Positions 47,817 through 57,083 of a DNA stretch of 64,000 nucleotides are shown one piece after another. The stretch spans positions 62,001 to 126,000 of the forward strand of contig UQUQ01000001.1 of the NCBI GenBank assembly GCA_900544265.1. Direction: 5' to 3'. The DNA is from an uncultured Alistipes sp. GTDB taxonomy: Bacteria; Bacteroidota; Bacteroidia; Bacteroidales; Rikenellaceae. The notes under the pieces are model-generated. The model searched no databases. It saw nothing but the letters and a program-made list of their open reading frames with translations, and had not been told where the DNA came from. Each line of letters begins with the position of its first letter. Positions within the stretch are counted from its first letter, which is position 1. The position numbers were made by a program, and so were the translations under genes.

Positions 47817-49193
47817 ATGAAAACTCATTTCGGAATCATGTTCGCGCTTGGCGTGCTGTGCACCCTGCTCGTATCGTGCGGGGACGACGGCGAGGGCCGC
47901 AAGCCCAACATCTTCGACGACGAGGAGTCCTTCGTGAAGGTCGAGTACACGTCGAATGCCGATACGGTCTACCTGCGCTGGACGCTCACCGACAAGGATA
48001 CGCGCTTCGACTCCTACGAGGTGACGGACAATCGCACGGGCCGCGTCGTGACGGCCGGCCGCGAGGCGACGTCGTGCTTCCTCACGCACATCCCCTATGC
48101 CGAACCGGTGTCGGTCTACCTCTCGCTCGTGCAGGACGGAAAGACCGTGAAGACGAACAGGACGGACCTGGTGATCGACGGGCTGGACCGCGTGACGGCC
48201 GGGATCATCATCCCGGACCGCGGCAGCGTCACGGGCGGCGACGGCATGTACTCCGTCGCCCTGCCCGACGGGAGGAGCATCTTCCTGATGGGCGACTCCT
48301 ATACGGGCACCGTGACGGGCGGGCGCCGTTCGACTTCGGACCACATGTACCGCAACTCCTACATCGTCTATGACGACGGCCAGGTCAGCGCCATCACCGA
48401 CGCCAACGGCCCCGGCACGTCGGGCGCCGTGCCTCCCGGCGTTACGAACGAGGGGCAGAAGTGGTACTGGCCCGGACACGGGTTCGTGGCCGACAACACG
48501 CTCTACATCTTCCAGACGGTCATGTACCAGGGCGAAGAGGGCATGTGGGGCTTCCGCTACGAGACGACCGACATCCTCGAGTACGAGCTGCCGGAGATCC
48601 GCCTGAAGCGCACCACGCGCATCCCCTTCACCGGCTCGGCGGACATCCACTACGGCATGGCGGCGCTCAACGACGGCGACTACATCTACATCTATGCGCA
48701 GGTCGACGTCGACAACAGTGCGAACCCCGTTTCGGAGGTGCTGGCGGCCCGCACGACGCTCGATCGGCTCTACGACCGCTGGGAGTACTACACCGGTACG
48801 GGCTGGAGTGTCAACTCGTCGGATGCCGTGAAGCTCGAAGGGCTGGCGAGCGTGCCGGTCTCCTCGCAGTTCAACGTCTTCCGGCTGCGGGACAAGTATG
48901 TGCTGCTGACGCAGAACAAGCGCTTCAACAGCGGCGAGATCTATACGTTCGTCTCCGATACGCCCTGCGGGCCGTGGCGGAACAAGCAGCTCATCTTCGA
49001 GACCTACGAGCAGGATGTTCCCGATCTGTTCACCTACAATGCCATGGCGCATCCGCAGTTCGAGAAGGACGGGATGATCCTGGTGAGCTACAACGTCAAT
49101 ACGGGCGACTTCGCCCAGCAGTTCAGCGATGTGACGACCTATCGTCCCCGCTTCTTCTGGGTCGAGATCGACCGCATACTCGAGGGAAAATAA
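47817..49193 (+). CDS. beta-propeller lipoprotein, DUF5005-like, in SusCD operon
   Basis: A 458-residue lipoprotein (signal ends LCTLLVSC). The N-terminal 110 residues look like a fibronectin-type beta-sandwich (VEYTSNADTVYLRWTLTD). The rest opens with GDGMYSVALPDGRSIFLMGD and contains repeated beta-strand and DxxY elements that suggest a five-bladed propeller like that of glycoside hydrolases. This resembles my memory of DUF5005. It starts 8 bases after the SusD stop, so it is part of the operon and is most likely a surface glycan-binding protein or an uncharacterised glycosidase. Catalytic residues could not be assigned. Confidence 0.6.
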   Translation: MKTHFGIMFALGVLCTLLVSCGDDGEGRKPNIFDDEESFVKVEYTSNADTVYLRWTLTDKDTRFDSYEVTDNRTGRVVTAGREATSCFLTHIPYAEPVSVYLSLVQDGKTVKTNRTDLVIDGLDRVTAGIIIPDRGSVTGGDGMYSVALPDGRSIFLMGDSYTGTVTGGRRSTSDHMYRNSYIVYDDGQVSAITDANGPGTSGAVPPGVTNEGQKWYWPGHGFVADNTLYIFQTVMYQGEEGMWGFRYETTDILEYELPEIRLKRTTRIPFTGSADIHYGMAALNDGDYIYIYAQVDVDNSANPVSEVLAARTTLDRLYDRWEYYTGTGWSVNSSDAVKLEGLASVPVSSQFNVFRLRDKYVLLTQNKRFNSGEIYTFVSDTPCGPWRNKQLIFETYEQDVPDLFTYNAMAHPQFEKDGMILVSYNVNTGDFAQQFSDVTTYRPRFFWVEIDRILEGK

Positions 49194-49219
49194 TTCATCG
49201 ACCTGAAAACACGCTAATC

Positions 49220-49678
49220 ATGAAAAAATACGCATTCATTTCGATCCTCGCGGCCGCATGTGCCTTTGTCTCCTGCGAGGAGGTCTCGGACAAGATGTCG
49301 TCAGACTTCCCGAGCGACTATACGATCAACTACGGACTGCGGCAGGTGCTGCAGTACGACCCGATGAACATCAACGGCATCGACGTCGTGGACAAGTTCG
49401 ACTTCTTCTCGACGCTGCGCTTCAGGATCGAGGTGCACGACGGCAAGATGACGCACCTGGAGTTCTCGAACGGCGAGGTGCCCTTCTCTCCCTTCGCATT
49501 CGAGGTGCCCGACGGGGTGGTCGAGTGCGAGTTCGACACCGATGCGCTGCCCAACGAGCTGCGCATCAAGGGTACGGGCAACGTGATCGCCTACTTCCAG
49601 AACGGCGAGTTCAGCATTCCGTTCCAACTGGACAGCAAGCAGCTCAGTTACAAGTATACCTTCAAGGAGATCAAATAA
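49220..49678 (+). CDS. small lipoprotein of unknown function
   Basis: A 152-residue protein with a lipoprotein signal (MKKYAFISILAAACAFVSC) and a mature part of about 130 residues that is rich in predicted beta-strands (FFSTLRFRIEVHDGKMTHLE, YFQNGEFSIPFQLDSKQLSY). It looks like a single beta-sandwich. I do not recognise a family. It lies between the DUF5005-like gene and another lipoprotein in the SusCD operon, so a role as accessory surface protein is likely. Confidence 0.75.
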   Translation: MKKYAFISILAAACAFVSCEEVSDKMSSDFPSDYTINYGLRQVLQYDPMNINGIDVVDKFDFFSTLRFRIEVHDGKMTHLEFSNGEVPFSPFAFEVPDGVVECEFDTDALPNELRIKGTGNVIAYFQNGEFSIPFQLDSKQLSYKYTFKEIK

Positions 49679-49691
49679 ATACGCCGAGACC

Positions 49692-50684
49692 ATGAAACTT
49701 CTGAAAAACTGCAAATATTGGCTGGCGCTCGTCGCCCTGCCGCTCATGGTGGCCGCCTGCATGACCATCGAAGAGATCATCCACCCGGACGATGCCCAGG
49801 TGAACAGCGAAATCGACATCACCGTGCGCATCAAGCTCGTGACCGAGACCGACGAGACGACACAGCTCGTCTTCGCCGTGCTGGCGCCCAAGAGCTGGAA
49901 CATCGCGCAGAGCGCCCAGCTGTCGCTCACGACCTCGGGCTACGCGAGCCAGGGGTATGCCGACGTGACGGACGAACAGATGGAGCTGATGCCCGACAGC
50001 GAGGTCGAGCCGACGACGGCCCTGAAGTGGTCGGAGGCCTACCAGAGCAAGATCGGCCTGATGGGCAACCTCGGCCCGATGGAGTGGGTCGTCTTCCGCT
50101 CGAAGACCACCTTCATCATCAACGACAAGGTGAGCACCGACCCGATCGAGGGGACGGTCAAGATCCGCCTCACGACGGGCAGCCAGAGTATCAAGTGCTT
50201 CATGGGCTACGGCTTCTGCGGCATGAAGAGCGGCTTCAACGGCGAGCGCTACAAGGCCAACGAGATGTCGAAGGTGCTCACCGTGACGGGCGGTTCGGGC
50301 GCGATGCTCGACTACACGACCGTGAGCCTCGTCTCGACCGTGCCGTCGGTCTTCCGCTACGGCGACATCTTCTCGGTGAAGTTCGAGTCGGTGGCCGGGT
50401 CGACCGAGACAGCGCTCAAGGGGGCCGAGAAGGTCTACCTCTGCGGCCGTGCCCTCTGTGAGGACGGCTCGGAGGTGACGGTCTCGACGACCGGCGACGC
50501 CAACCTGATGGAGAAGCTCGGCGAGACCTCCTACCAGAAGTACATCTATCCGCGTCACTTCTTCTCGCTGCCCGAGGGGACGCGCATCGAGGCGCTCTAC
50601 TTCTACTTCACGAACGAGGACGGCAGCATTGTCGTGCGTGACACGTCGGGCGAGGATTTTCTCGTCTCGCAGTCCGAGGAGTAG
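49692..50684 (+). CDS. lipoprotein, possibly DUF4961-like, in SusCD operon
   Basis: A 330-residue lipoprotein (signal MKLLKNCKYWLALVALPLMV ending AAC). The mature start MTIEEIIHPDDAQVNSEIDI and the two beta-rich halves match my memory of DUF4961, a Bacteroidota family of surface proteins in polysaccharide loci; this assignment is tentative. It lies 13 bases after the 152-residue lipoprotein and is the last gene of the SusCD operon, followed by an intrinsic terminator. Confidence 0.6.
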   Translation: MKLLKNCKYWLALVALPLMVAACMTIEEIIHPDDAQVNSEIDITVRIKLVTETDETTQLVFAVLAPKSWNIAQSAQLSLTTSGYASQGYADVTDEQMELMPDSEVEPTTALKWSEAYQSKIGLMGNLGPMEWVVFRSKTTFIINDKVSTDPIEGTVKIRLTTGSQSIKCFMGYGFCGMKSGFNGERYKANEMSKVLTVTGGSGAMLDYTTVSLVSTVPSVFRYGDIFSVKFESVAGSTETALKGAEKVYLCGRALCEDGSEVTVSTTGDANLMEKLGETSYQKYIYPRHFFSLPEGTRIEALYFYFTNEDGSIVVRDTSGEDFLVSQSEE

Positions 50685-50710
50685 GCCCGTGCGGCCGCCT
50701 GTGAACAGGG

Positions 50711-50743
50711 ACGGGGAGGTGTCGGGGCATCTCCCCGTTTTTT
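50711..50743 (+). terminator. terminator of the SusCD operon
   Basis: ACGGGGAG (50711-50718) pairs with CTCCCCGT (50731-50738), followed by a run of T residues. Confidence 0.8.
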
Positions 50744-50773
50744 CTTCGGACAGGTATTTTTTTCGGGAAGGGG

Positions 50774-50802
50774 TTGCTTTTCCGGATTTTTTCGTATCTT
50801 TG
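50774..50802 (+). promoter_or_regulatory. promoter of metK
   Basis: TTG at 50774-50776, an 18-nt spacer and a perfect TATCTTTG at 50795-50802. The start near 50809 implies a 5' leader of about 135 nt. Confidence 0.6.
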
Positions 50803-50857
50803 CCGTCCCGTCTGTCACGCGGGAAAATGTGGAAAGATTTGACTGATTGCAAACCAC

Positions 50858-50890
50858 AATAAAAAATCGCTAAAACAGCTCTTTTTTATT
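50858..50890 (+). promoter_or_regulatory. AU-rich hairpin in the metK leader
   Basis: AATAAAAAA (50858-50866) pairs with TTTTTTATT (50882-50890), and inside it GCT (50869-50871) pairs with AGC (50877-50879). The hairpin lies 55 bases before the metK start. It could influence translation or transcript stability. It does not match any SAM riboswitch class I know. Confidence 0.4.
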
Positions 50891-50944
50891 CCAACAGCCA
50901 ATTTTTCCCATTTTATACGTTTAACCATTAAAAAATGTATCAAA

Positions 50945-52249
50945 ATGGGCTTTTTGTTTACGTCGGAGTCTGTCTCTGAAGGACATCCCGACAAAGTTTC
51001 GGATCAGATTTCCGACGCCATCCTGGATGAGTTCCTGCGTCACGACCCTTCGTCGAAGGTAGCGTGCGAGACGCTCTGCACCACGGGCCTCGTGGTCATT
51101 GCGGGCGAGGTGCGCTCGGAGGCGTATGTCGACGTGCAGGGCGTGGCGCGCCGCGTCATCGAGCGCATTGGCTACACGAAGAGCGAGTATCAGTTCGACT
51201 GCAACTCGTGCGGCATCCTTTCGGCCATCCACGAGCAGTCGCCCGACATCAACCAGGGTGTCGTGCGCGACGAGGAGGAGGAGCAGGGTGCCGGCGACCA
51301 GGGCATCATGTTCGGCTACGCCTGCAACGAGACGCGCGAGATGATGCCCGCGACGCTGATCCTTTCGCACGTGATTCTCAAGGAGCTGGCCGTCATCCGC
51401 CGCGAAGGCGAGGTGATGCGCTACCTGCGTCCCGACGCCAAGTCGCAGGTGACGATCGAGTACGACGAGCGGACGAACCGCCCGTTGCGCGTCCATACGA
51501 TCGTCGTCTCGACGCAGCACGACGAGTTCATCCGCCCGGCCGACGGCCTGACGGAGAAGGAGGCCGAGCGCCAGATGCAGGAGCGCATCCGCGAGGATGT
51601 GCGCACGATTCTCATCCCGCGCGTCAAGGCGCGGCTGGAGCGTGCCGGCGACAAGCTCGCCGAGCTGATCGGCGACGACTACATCCTGCACGTGAACCCC
51701 ACGGGCAAGTTCGTCATCGGCGGCCCTCACGGCGATACGGGCCTCACGGGCCGCAAGATCATCGTCGACACCTACGGAGGGCGCGGCGCCCACGGCGGCG
51801 GCGCCTTCTCGGGCAAGGACTCCTCGAAGGTCGACCGTTCGGCCGCCTATGCCGCACGCCACATCGCCAAGAACCTCGTGGCGGCGGGTGTCGCCGACGA
51901 GGTGCTTGTCGAGCTTTCGTATGCCATCGGCATCGCCGAGCCGCTGTCGATCTATGTCGACACCTACCGCTCGCCGCGCCCCGCGGCCCTCGAGGGAATG
52001 ACCGACGGCGAGATCGCCCGCCGCATCGGCAAGCTCTTCGACCTGCGCCCCGCGGCCATCGTCAAGCGCTTCGGGCTGAAGAACCCGATTTTCGAGGCCA
52101 CGGCCTCCTACGGACACTTCGGTAACCGCCCCTTCAAGCGTGTCGAGAAGGTCTGGGAGAACGGCCGCGAGGTCGAGCGCGAGATCGAGTATTTCGGCTG
52201 GGAGAAGCTCGATGCCGTCGAGATGATCCGCCGCGAGTTCGGTCTCTGA
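50945..52249 (+). CDS. metK: S-adenosylmethionine synthetase
   Basis: A 434-residue cytoplasmic enzyme that makes SAM from methionine and ATP. N-terminal signature [20 protein letters not shown], then QSPDINQGV, the methionine/ATP segment [16 protein letters not shown], and the phosphate loop [20 protein letters not shown]. It is about 40 residues longer than the E. coli enzyme, mainly through inserts in the middle, as in other Bacteroidota. It works downstream of MetH/MetF encoded elsewhere in the window. Its leader is long and carries an AU-rich hairpin. Confidence 0.97.
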   Translation: MGFLFTSESVSEGHPDKVSDQISDAILDEFLRHDPSSKVACETLCTTGLVVIAGEVRSEAYVDVQGVARRVIERIGYTKSEYQFDCNSCGILSAIHEQSPDINQGVVRDEEEEQGAGDQGIMFGYACNETREMMPATLILSHVILKELAVIRREGEVMRYLRPDAKSQVTIEYDERTNRPLRVHTIVVSTQHDEFIRPADGLTEKEAERQMQERIREDVRTILIPRVKARLERAGDKLAELIGDDYILHVNPTGKFVIGGPHGDTGLTGRKIIVDTYGGRGAHGGGAFSGKDSSKVDRSAAYAARHIAKNLVAAGVADEVLVELSYAIGIAEPLSIYVDTYRSPRPAALEGMTDGEIARRIGKLFDLRPAAIVKRFGLKNPIFEATASYGHFGNRPFKRVEKVWENGREVEREIEYFGWEKLDAVEMIRREFGL

Positions 52250-52267
52250 CCGCCGCGCGCCACACGT

Positions 52268-52301
52268 AAATCGGAGCATCGGATGCGGTGCTCCGATTTT
52301 T
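52268..52301 (+). terminator. terminator of metK
   Basis: AAATCGGAGCA (52268-52278) pairs with TGCTCCGATTT (52289-52299) and is followed by T residues. It is an intrinsic terminator 18 bases after the metK stop. Confidence 0.85.
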
Positions 52302-52423
52302 GTTGTTTTTTCGCATACTAACGGACCGATTCCGTGCGTTTGTCCATCGACCGTAAATGGAAAAAGAGCCTATGATAAAATGATTGCCTCCGATTAATCG
52401 ATTGAAACTAACACATTTGAATT

Positions 52424-53923
<1,500 letters not shown>

Positions 53924-53985
53924 GCACGGCCGGTCCGGGCGGGTTTTTGCAACGGCTAATGTTTATTGAGAGGTAATAGTAAGTT

Positions 53986-54846
53986 ATGCGTCAGTTAAAG
54001 ATTACGAAGTCCATCACCAACCGCGAGAGCGCCTCGCTGGACAAGTACCTGCAGGAGATCGGCAAGGAGGAGCTCATCACGGTCGAGGAGGAGGTGGAAC
54101 TCGCCCAACGGATCAAGAAAGGGGATCAGGAAGCACTCGAGAAGCTCACGAAAGCCAACCTGCGTTTCGTGGTCTCCGTTGCCAAACAGTATCAGAACCA
54201 GGGTTTGAGCCTGCCGGACCTGATCAACGAGGGTAACCTCGGCCTGATCAAGGCCGCCGAGAAGTTCGACGAAACGCGCGGTTTCAAGTTCATCTCCTAT
54301 GCCGTGTGGTGGATCCGCCAGTCGATCCTCCAGGCGCTGGCCGAGCAGTCGCGTATCGTGCGTCTGCCGCTCAACCAGGTCGGATCGCTCAACAAGATCA
54401 ACAAGGCCTTCGCCCGCTTCGAGCAGGAGCACGAGCGCACGCCGTCGCCCGAGGAGCTGGCCACGGAACTCGAACTCCCGAAGGAGAAGGTGACCGACAC
54501 GCTGCGTGTGGCCGGACGCCATGTCTCGGTCGATGCGCCCTTCGCCGACGGCGAGGACAACTCGCTGCTCGACGTGCTGGTGAACCCCGATTCGCCCAAC
54601 GCCGACCGGGGGCTGATCAACGAGTCGCTCTCGACGGAGGTCGACCGCGCGCTGGAGACGCTGACCGAGCGTGAGCGCGACATCATCAAGTATTTCTTCG
54701 GCATCGGCTGCTCGGAGATGACCCTCGAGGAGATCGGCGAGAAGTTCGACCTCACGCGCGAGCGTGTGCGCCAGATCAAGGAGAAGGCGATCCGCCGCCT
54801 GCGCCACTCGTCGCGCTCGAAGCTGCTGAAGTCCTACCTGGGCTGA
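53986..54846 (+). CDS. rpoD: primary RNA polymerase sigma factor (RpoD/SigA, Bacteroidota type)
   Basis: A 286-residue housekeeping sigma factor that lacks region 1.1, as is usual in Bacteroidota. Region 1.2 starts [20 protein letters not shown]. Region 2 has [40 protein letters not shown] and [20 protein letters not shown] (core binding and -7 recognition). Region 3 follows, and region 4 ends with [20 protein letters not shown]. It should recognise the TTTG / TAnnTTTG promoters noted throughout this window. It lies 62 bases after the protease gene. Confidence 0.97.
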   Translation: MRQLKITKSITNRESASLDKYLQEIGKEELITVEEEVELAQRIKKGDQEALEKLTKANLRFVVSVAKQYQNQGLSLPDLINEGNLGLIKAAEKFDETRGFKFISYAVWWIRQSILQALAEQSRIVRLPLNQVGSLNKINKAFARFEQEHERTPSPEELATELELPKEKVTDTLRVAGRHVSVDAPFADGEDNSLLDVLVNPDSPNADRGLINESLSTEVDRALETLTERERDIIKYFFGIGCSEMTLEEIGEKFDLTRERVRQIKEKAIRRLRHSSRSKLLKSYLG

Positions 54847-54867
54847 TCGCCCGCGCGGATACGGATA

Positions 54868-54902
54868 AAGCCCGCTCTTTCGCATGGAAAGGGCGGGCTT
54901 TT
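54868..54902 (+). terminator. terminator of rpoD
   Basis: AAAGCCCGCtCTTTC pairs with GAAAGgGCGGGCTTTT around a 4-nt loop. It is a strong intrinsic terminator 21 bases after the stop. Confidence 0.85.
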
Positions 54903-54972
54903 CGTGTCTGTGCCTGGTTTGCCTGCGGCATCGCCGCGTGCGGAGCGTGCGGGCGGCCGCCGGGGTCCGGTG

Positions 54973-55003
54973 TTGCATGAAAGCGAAATTTTCGCTATCT
55001 TCG
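54973..55003 (+). promoter_or_regulatory. promoter of the 27-residue ORF
   Basis: TTG at 54973-54975, a 20-nt spacer and TATCTTCG at 54996-55003 (one base off TAnnTTTG). The predicted start falls on or next to the ATG at 55008, so the message could be leaderless. Confidence 0.5.
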
Positions 55004-55007
55004 GAAT

Positions 55008-55091
55008 ATGCTTTCAACCATCTTTTATATCCTGGTCGGCTGGTTTCTTGCCGGGCTCTTTCTCAGAAAGGACCGGGACGGAAAGTCGTAG
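55008..55091 (+). CDS. 27-residue putative membrane micro-protein
   Basis: The ORF reads MLSTIFYILVGWFLAGLFLR followed by KDRDGKS and a TAG stop. One hydrophobic helix of about 18 residues is followed by a short basic/charged tail, the layout of a single-pass small membrane protein. It has its own well-spaced promoter, whose predicted start coincides with the ATG. It is convergent with ung, with 30 bases between the stops. I do not recognise a family. Support is the promoter fit and the composition; conservation has not been tested. Confidence 0.5.
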   Translation: MLSTIFYILVGWFLAGLFLRKDRDGKS

Positions 55092-55121
55092 CCGGTTGTC
55101 GGCGGTTGTCGGCGGGGCGGG

Positions 55122-55784
55122 TTACCAGACGATCGGCTCCTTGCCCACGGAGCGGAGGTAGTCGTTGGCGCGCGAGAAGTGGCGGCAGCCGAAGAAGCCG
55201 CGGTAGACCGACAGCGGCGAGGGGTGCACGGCCTTGAGGATGCAGTTGCGTGCGGGGTCGGCGATGGCGCCCTTCTTCTGGGCGTAGCTGCCCCAGAGCA
55301 TGTAGACGATGTGCTCCTTGCGCTCGGCGACGGCCCGCACCACGGCGTCGGTGAAGGTTTCCCAGCCGTGCCCGGCGTGCGAGGCGGCCTGGTGCTCGCG
55401 TACCGTCAGCACGGCGTTGAGCAGCAGCACGCCCTGCTCGGCCCAGCGGTCGAGGTTGCCCGTCGTCGGAACGGGGGCGCCGGTATCATCGGCCACCTCC
55501 TTGAAGATGTTCTGCAGCGACGGCGGGAAGGGCACGCCGTCGCCGACCGAGAAGCAGAGCCCGTTGGCCTGCCCGGGTCCGTGGTAGGGGTCCTGCCCGA
55601 TGATGACGACCTTGAGCCGGTCGAACGGACACTTGTCGAAGGCACGGAAGATGTTGCTGCCGCGCGGGTAGATGCGGTGCGAGGCGTACTCCCCGCGCAC
55701 GAAGCGGGTCAGCTCCCCGAAGTAGGGCTTTTCGAATTCGGGGGCGAGTATCTCTTTCCAGTCGGGGGCGATCTTTACGTCCAT
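55122..55784 (-). CDS. ung: uracil-DNA glycosylase
   Basis: A 220-residue family 1 uracil-DNA glycosylase that removes uracil from DNA. The water-activating motif GQDPYHG contains Asp65 and the C-terminal HPSPLSVYRG has catalytic His187; the uracil-binding region LLLNAVLTVREHQAASHAGHG is also typical. The ATG at 55782-55784 gives the normal N-terminus MDVKIAPDWKEIL; an in-frame extension of 15 residues lacks support. The minus-strand -7-like box TACATTTA (complement of 55808-55815) may be its promoter. Confidence 0.97.
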   Translation of the reverse strand: MDVKIAPDWKEILAPEFEKPYFGELTRFVRGEYASHRIYPRGSNIFRAFDKCPFDRLKVVIIGQDPYHGPGQANGLCFSVGDGVPFPPSLQNIFKEVADDTGAPVPTTGNLDRWAEQGVLLLNAVLTVREHQAASHAGHGWETFTDAVVRAVAERKEHIVYMLWGSYAQKKGAIADPARNCILKAVHPSPLSVYRGFFGCRHFSRANDYLRSVGKEPIVW

Positions 55785-55837
55785 GATGCAAATCGGATAA
55801 AGTTCGGTAAATGTAGCAAAAAGTTGCAAAAATCCCG

Positions 55838-55845
55838 TACATTTG
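55838..55845 (+). promoter_or_regulatory. -7 element upstream of the alkaline phosphatase gene
   Basis: TACATTTG, a perfect TAnnTTTG, 22 bases before the ATG at 55868. No TTG is found at the usual distance. Confidence 0.5.
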
Positions 55846-55867
55846 TTGCGGAAACAAAACTACGACC

Positions 55868-56977
55868 ATGAAAAGATTCTGGATGGGCCTGTTGGCGGTG
55901 GTGCTGTCGACGGGCATGTTGCGGGCTGCGGAGCCCGCGTGCAGCGGCGCGGAACCGGTCCGCAACGTGATTCTGCTGATCGGCGACGGCATGGGCCTCG
56001 CGCAGGTCTCGATGCTGCAGATCGAGCAGCAGTATGCCCCCACGGCCTTCGACCGGGCCGAGGGCGTGGCGCTCATCACGACGCGCTCGGCCAACAACCG
56101 CGTGACGGACTCCGCGGCGGCCGGCACGGCGCTCGCCACGGGACACAAGACCAACAACGGCATGCTCGGGCAGACGCCCGACGGCGAACCCGTGCAGTCG
56201 ATGATCGCCCGGGCCCATGCCGAGGGGCGCCCGACGGGCCTTGCCGTCTGCTGCTACCTGCAGCACGCCACGCCGGCGGCCTTCTATGCCCATGTGGCCG
56301 ACCGCGACGACAATCCGGCCATCACGCGCGACCTGGCCGCGAGCGGCATCGACGTGCTCTTCGGCGGCGGTCGCAAGTGGCTCGGCGAGGCGTCGCCCGA
56401 GGGCGGCAGCTGGCTGGATGCGATGCGCCGCGACGGCTATGCCGTGGCCGAAACGATGGACGAGGCCGAGCGTGCCGACGCGCTGCCCCTGCTGGCCGTT
56501 GTGGCCGAGGAGAGTGTGCTGGACGACGACATGGAGGCGGGCTACCTGACGCGTGCCACGCGCAAGTCGCTTGAACTGCTCTCTGCCGAGGCCGAGCGCC
56601 GCGACAAGGGCTTCGTGCTGATGGTCGAGGGTTCGTTCATCGACTGGGCCTGCCACGGCAACGACGCCGACGAGCTGCTCTTTCTGATGCGCGACTTCGA
56701 CAGCACGGTGGCTGCGGCGATGGACTTTGCCGACCGCACGCCCGGTACGCTGGTGGTCGTCACGGCCGACCACGAGACGGGCGGTCTGACGATCCCGAGC
56801 AACGAGGAGGACTTCAAACAGTCGGAGAGCGGTCTGGACTACTCCTTCTCGACGGGCGGCCATACGGGTTCGATGGTGCCGGTCTACCTCTACGGTGCGG
56901 GAGCCGACCGCATCACGGGCGTGATGGACAATACGCAGCTCTCGCAGCGGATCATGCAGCTGCTCGGGCTCGAATAA
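55868..56977 (+). CDS. alkaline phosphatase, secreted
   Basis: A 369-residue periplasmic metalloenzyme of the PhoA family. A signal peptide (MKRFWMGLLAVVLSTGMLRA) precedes the metal-binding LLIGDGMG (Asp40), the nucleophile Ser82 in VTDSAAAGTALATGHKT, VEGSFIDWACHGND (zinc ligands) and TADHETGG, with the last histidine in STGGHTGSMVPVY. It is shorter than E. coli PhoA but has every metal ligand segment. It is divergent from ung and followed by a strong terminator shared with the M56 gene on the other strand. Confidence 0.96.
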   Translation: MKRFWMGLLAVVLSTGMLRAAEPACSGAEPVRNVILLIGDGMGLAQVSMLQIEQQYAPTAFDRAEGVALITTRSANNRVTDSAAAGTALATGHKTNNGMLGQTPDGEPVQSMIARAHAEGRPTGLAVCCYLQHATPAAFYAHVADRDDNPAITRDLAASGIDVLFGGGRKWLGEASPEGGSWLDAMRRDGYAVAETMDEAERADALPLLAVVAEESVLDDDMEAGYLTRATRKSLELLSAEAERRDKGFVLMVEGSFIDWACHGNDADELLFLMRDFDSTVAAAMDFADRTPGTLVVVTADHETGGLTIPSNEEDFKQSESGLDYSFSTGGHTGSMVPVYLYGAGADRITGVMDNTQLSQRIMQLLGLE

Positions 56978-57015
56978 CGCGCGCAGCCCCTGCGCCGGGC
57001 TCTCCGGCCGGAAAA

Positions 57016-57054
57016 AAGGCGGCGTCCACCGAACTTCGGAGTGGACGCCGCCTT
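57016..57054. terminator. bidirectional terminator between alkaline phosphatase and M56 genes
   Basis: A perfect 14-bp stem, AAGGCGGCGTCCAC (57016-57029) with GTGGACGCCGCCTT (57041-57054), around an 11-nt loop. A-rich sequence on the left gives a T-run for minus-strand transcripts. Confidence 0.85.
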
Positions 57055-57083
57055 CCGCGTTATGGTAAGATTGGTTGCGGTGG

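Noticed and set aside
43841..47818. 1325-residue open frame on the minus strand across SusC/SusD
   Set aside because: It is an antisense shadow of two unambiguous genes with no start context and no recognisable motif.
50803..50944. SAM riboswitch ahead of metK
   Set aside because: None of the conserved cores of the known SAM classes could be found; only an AU-rich hairpin is present.
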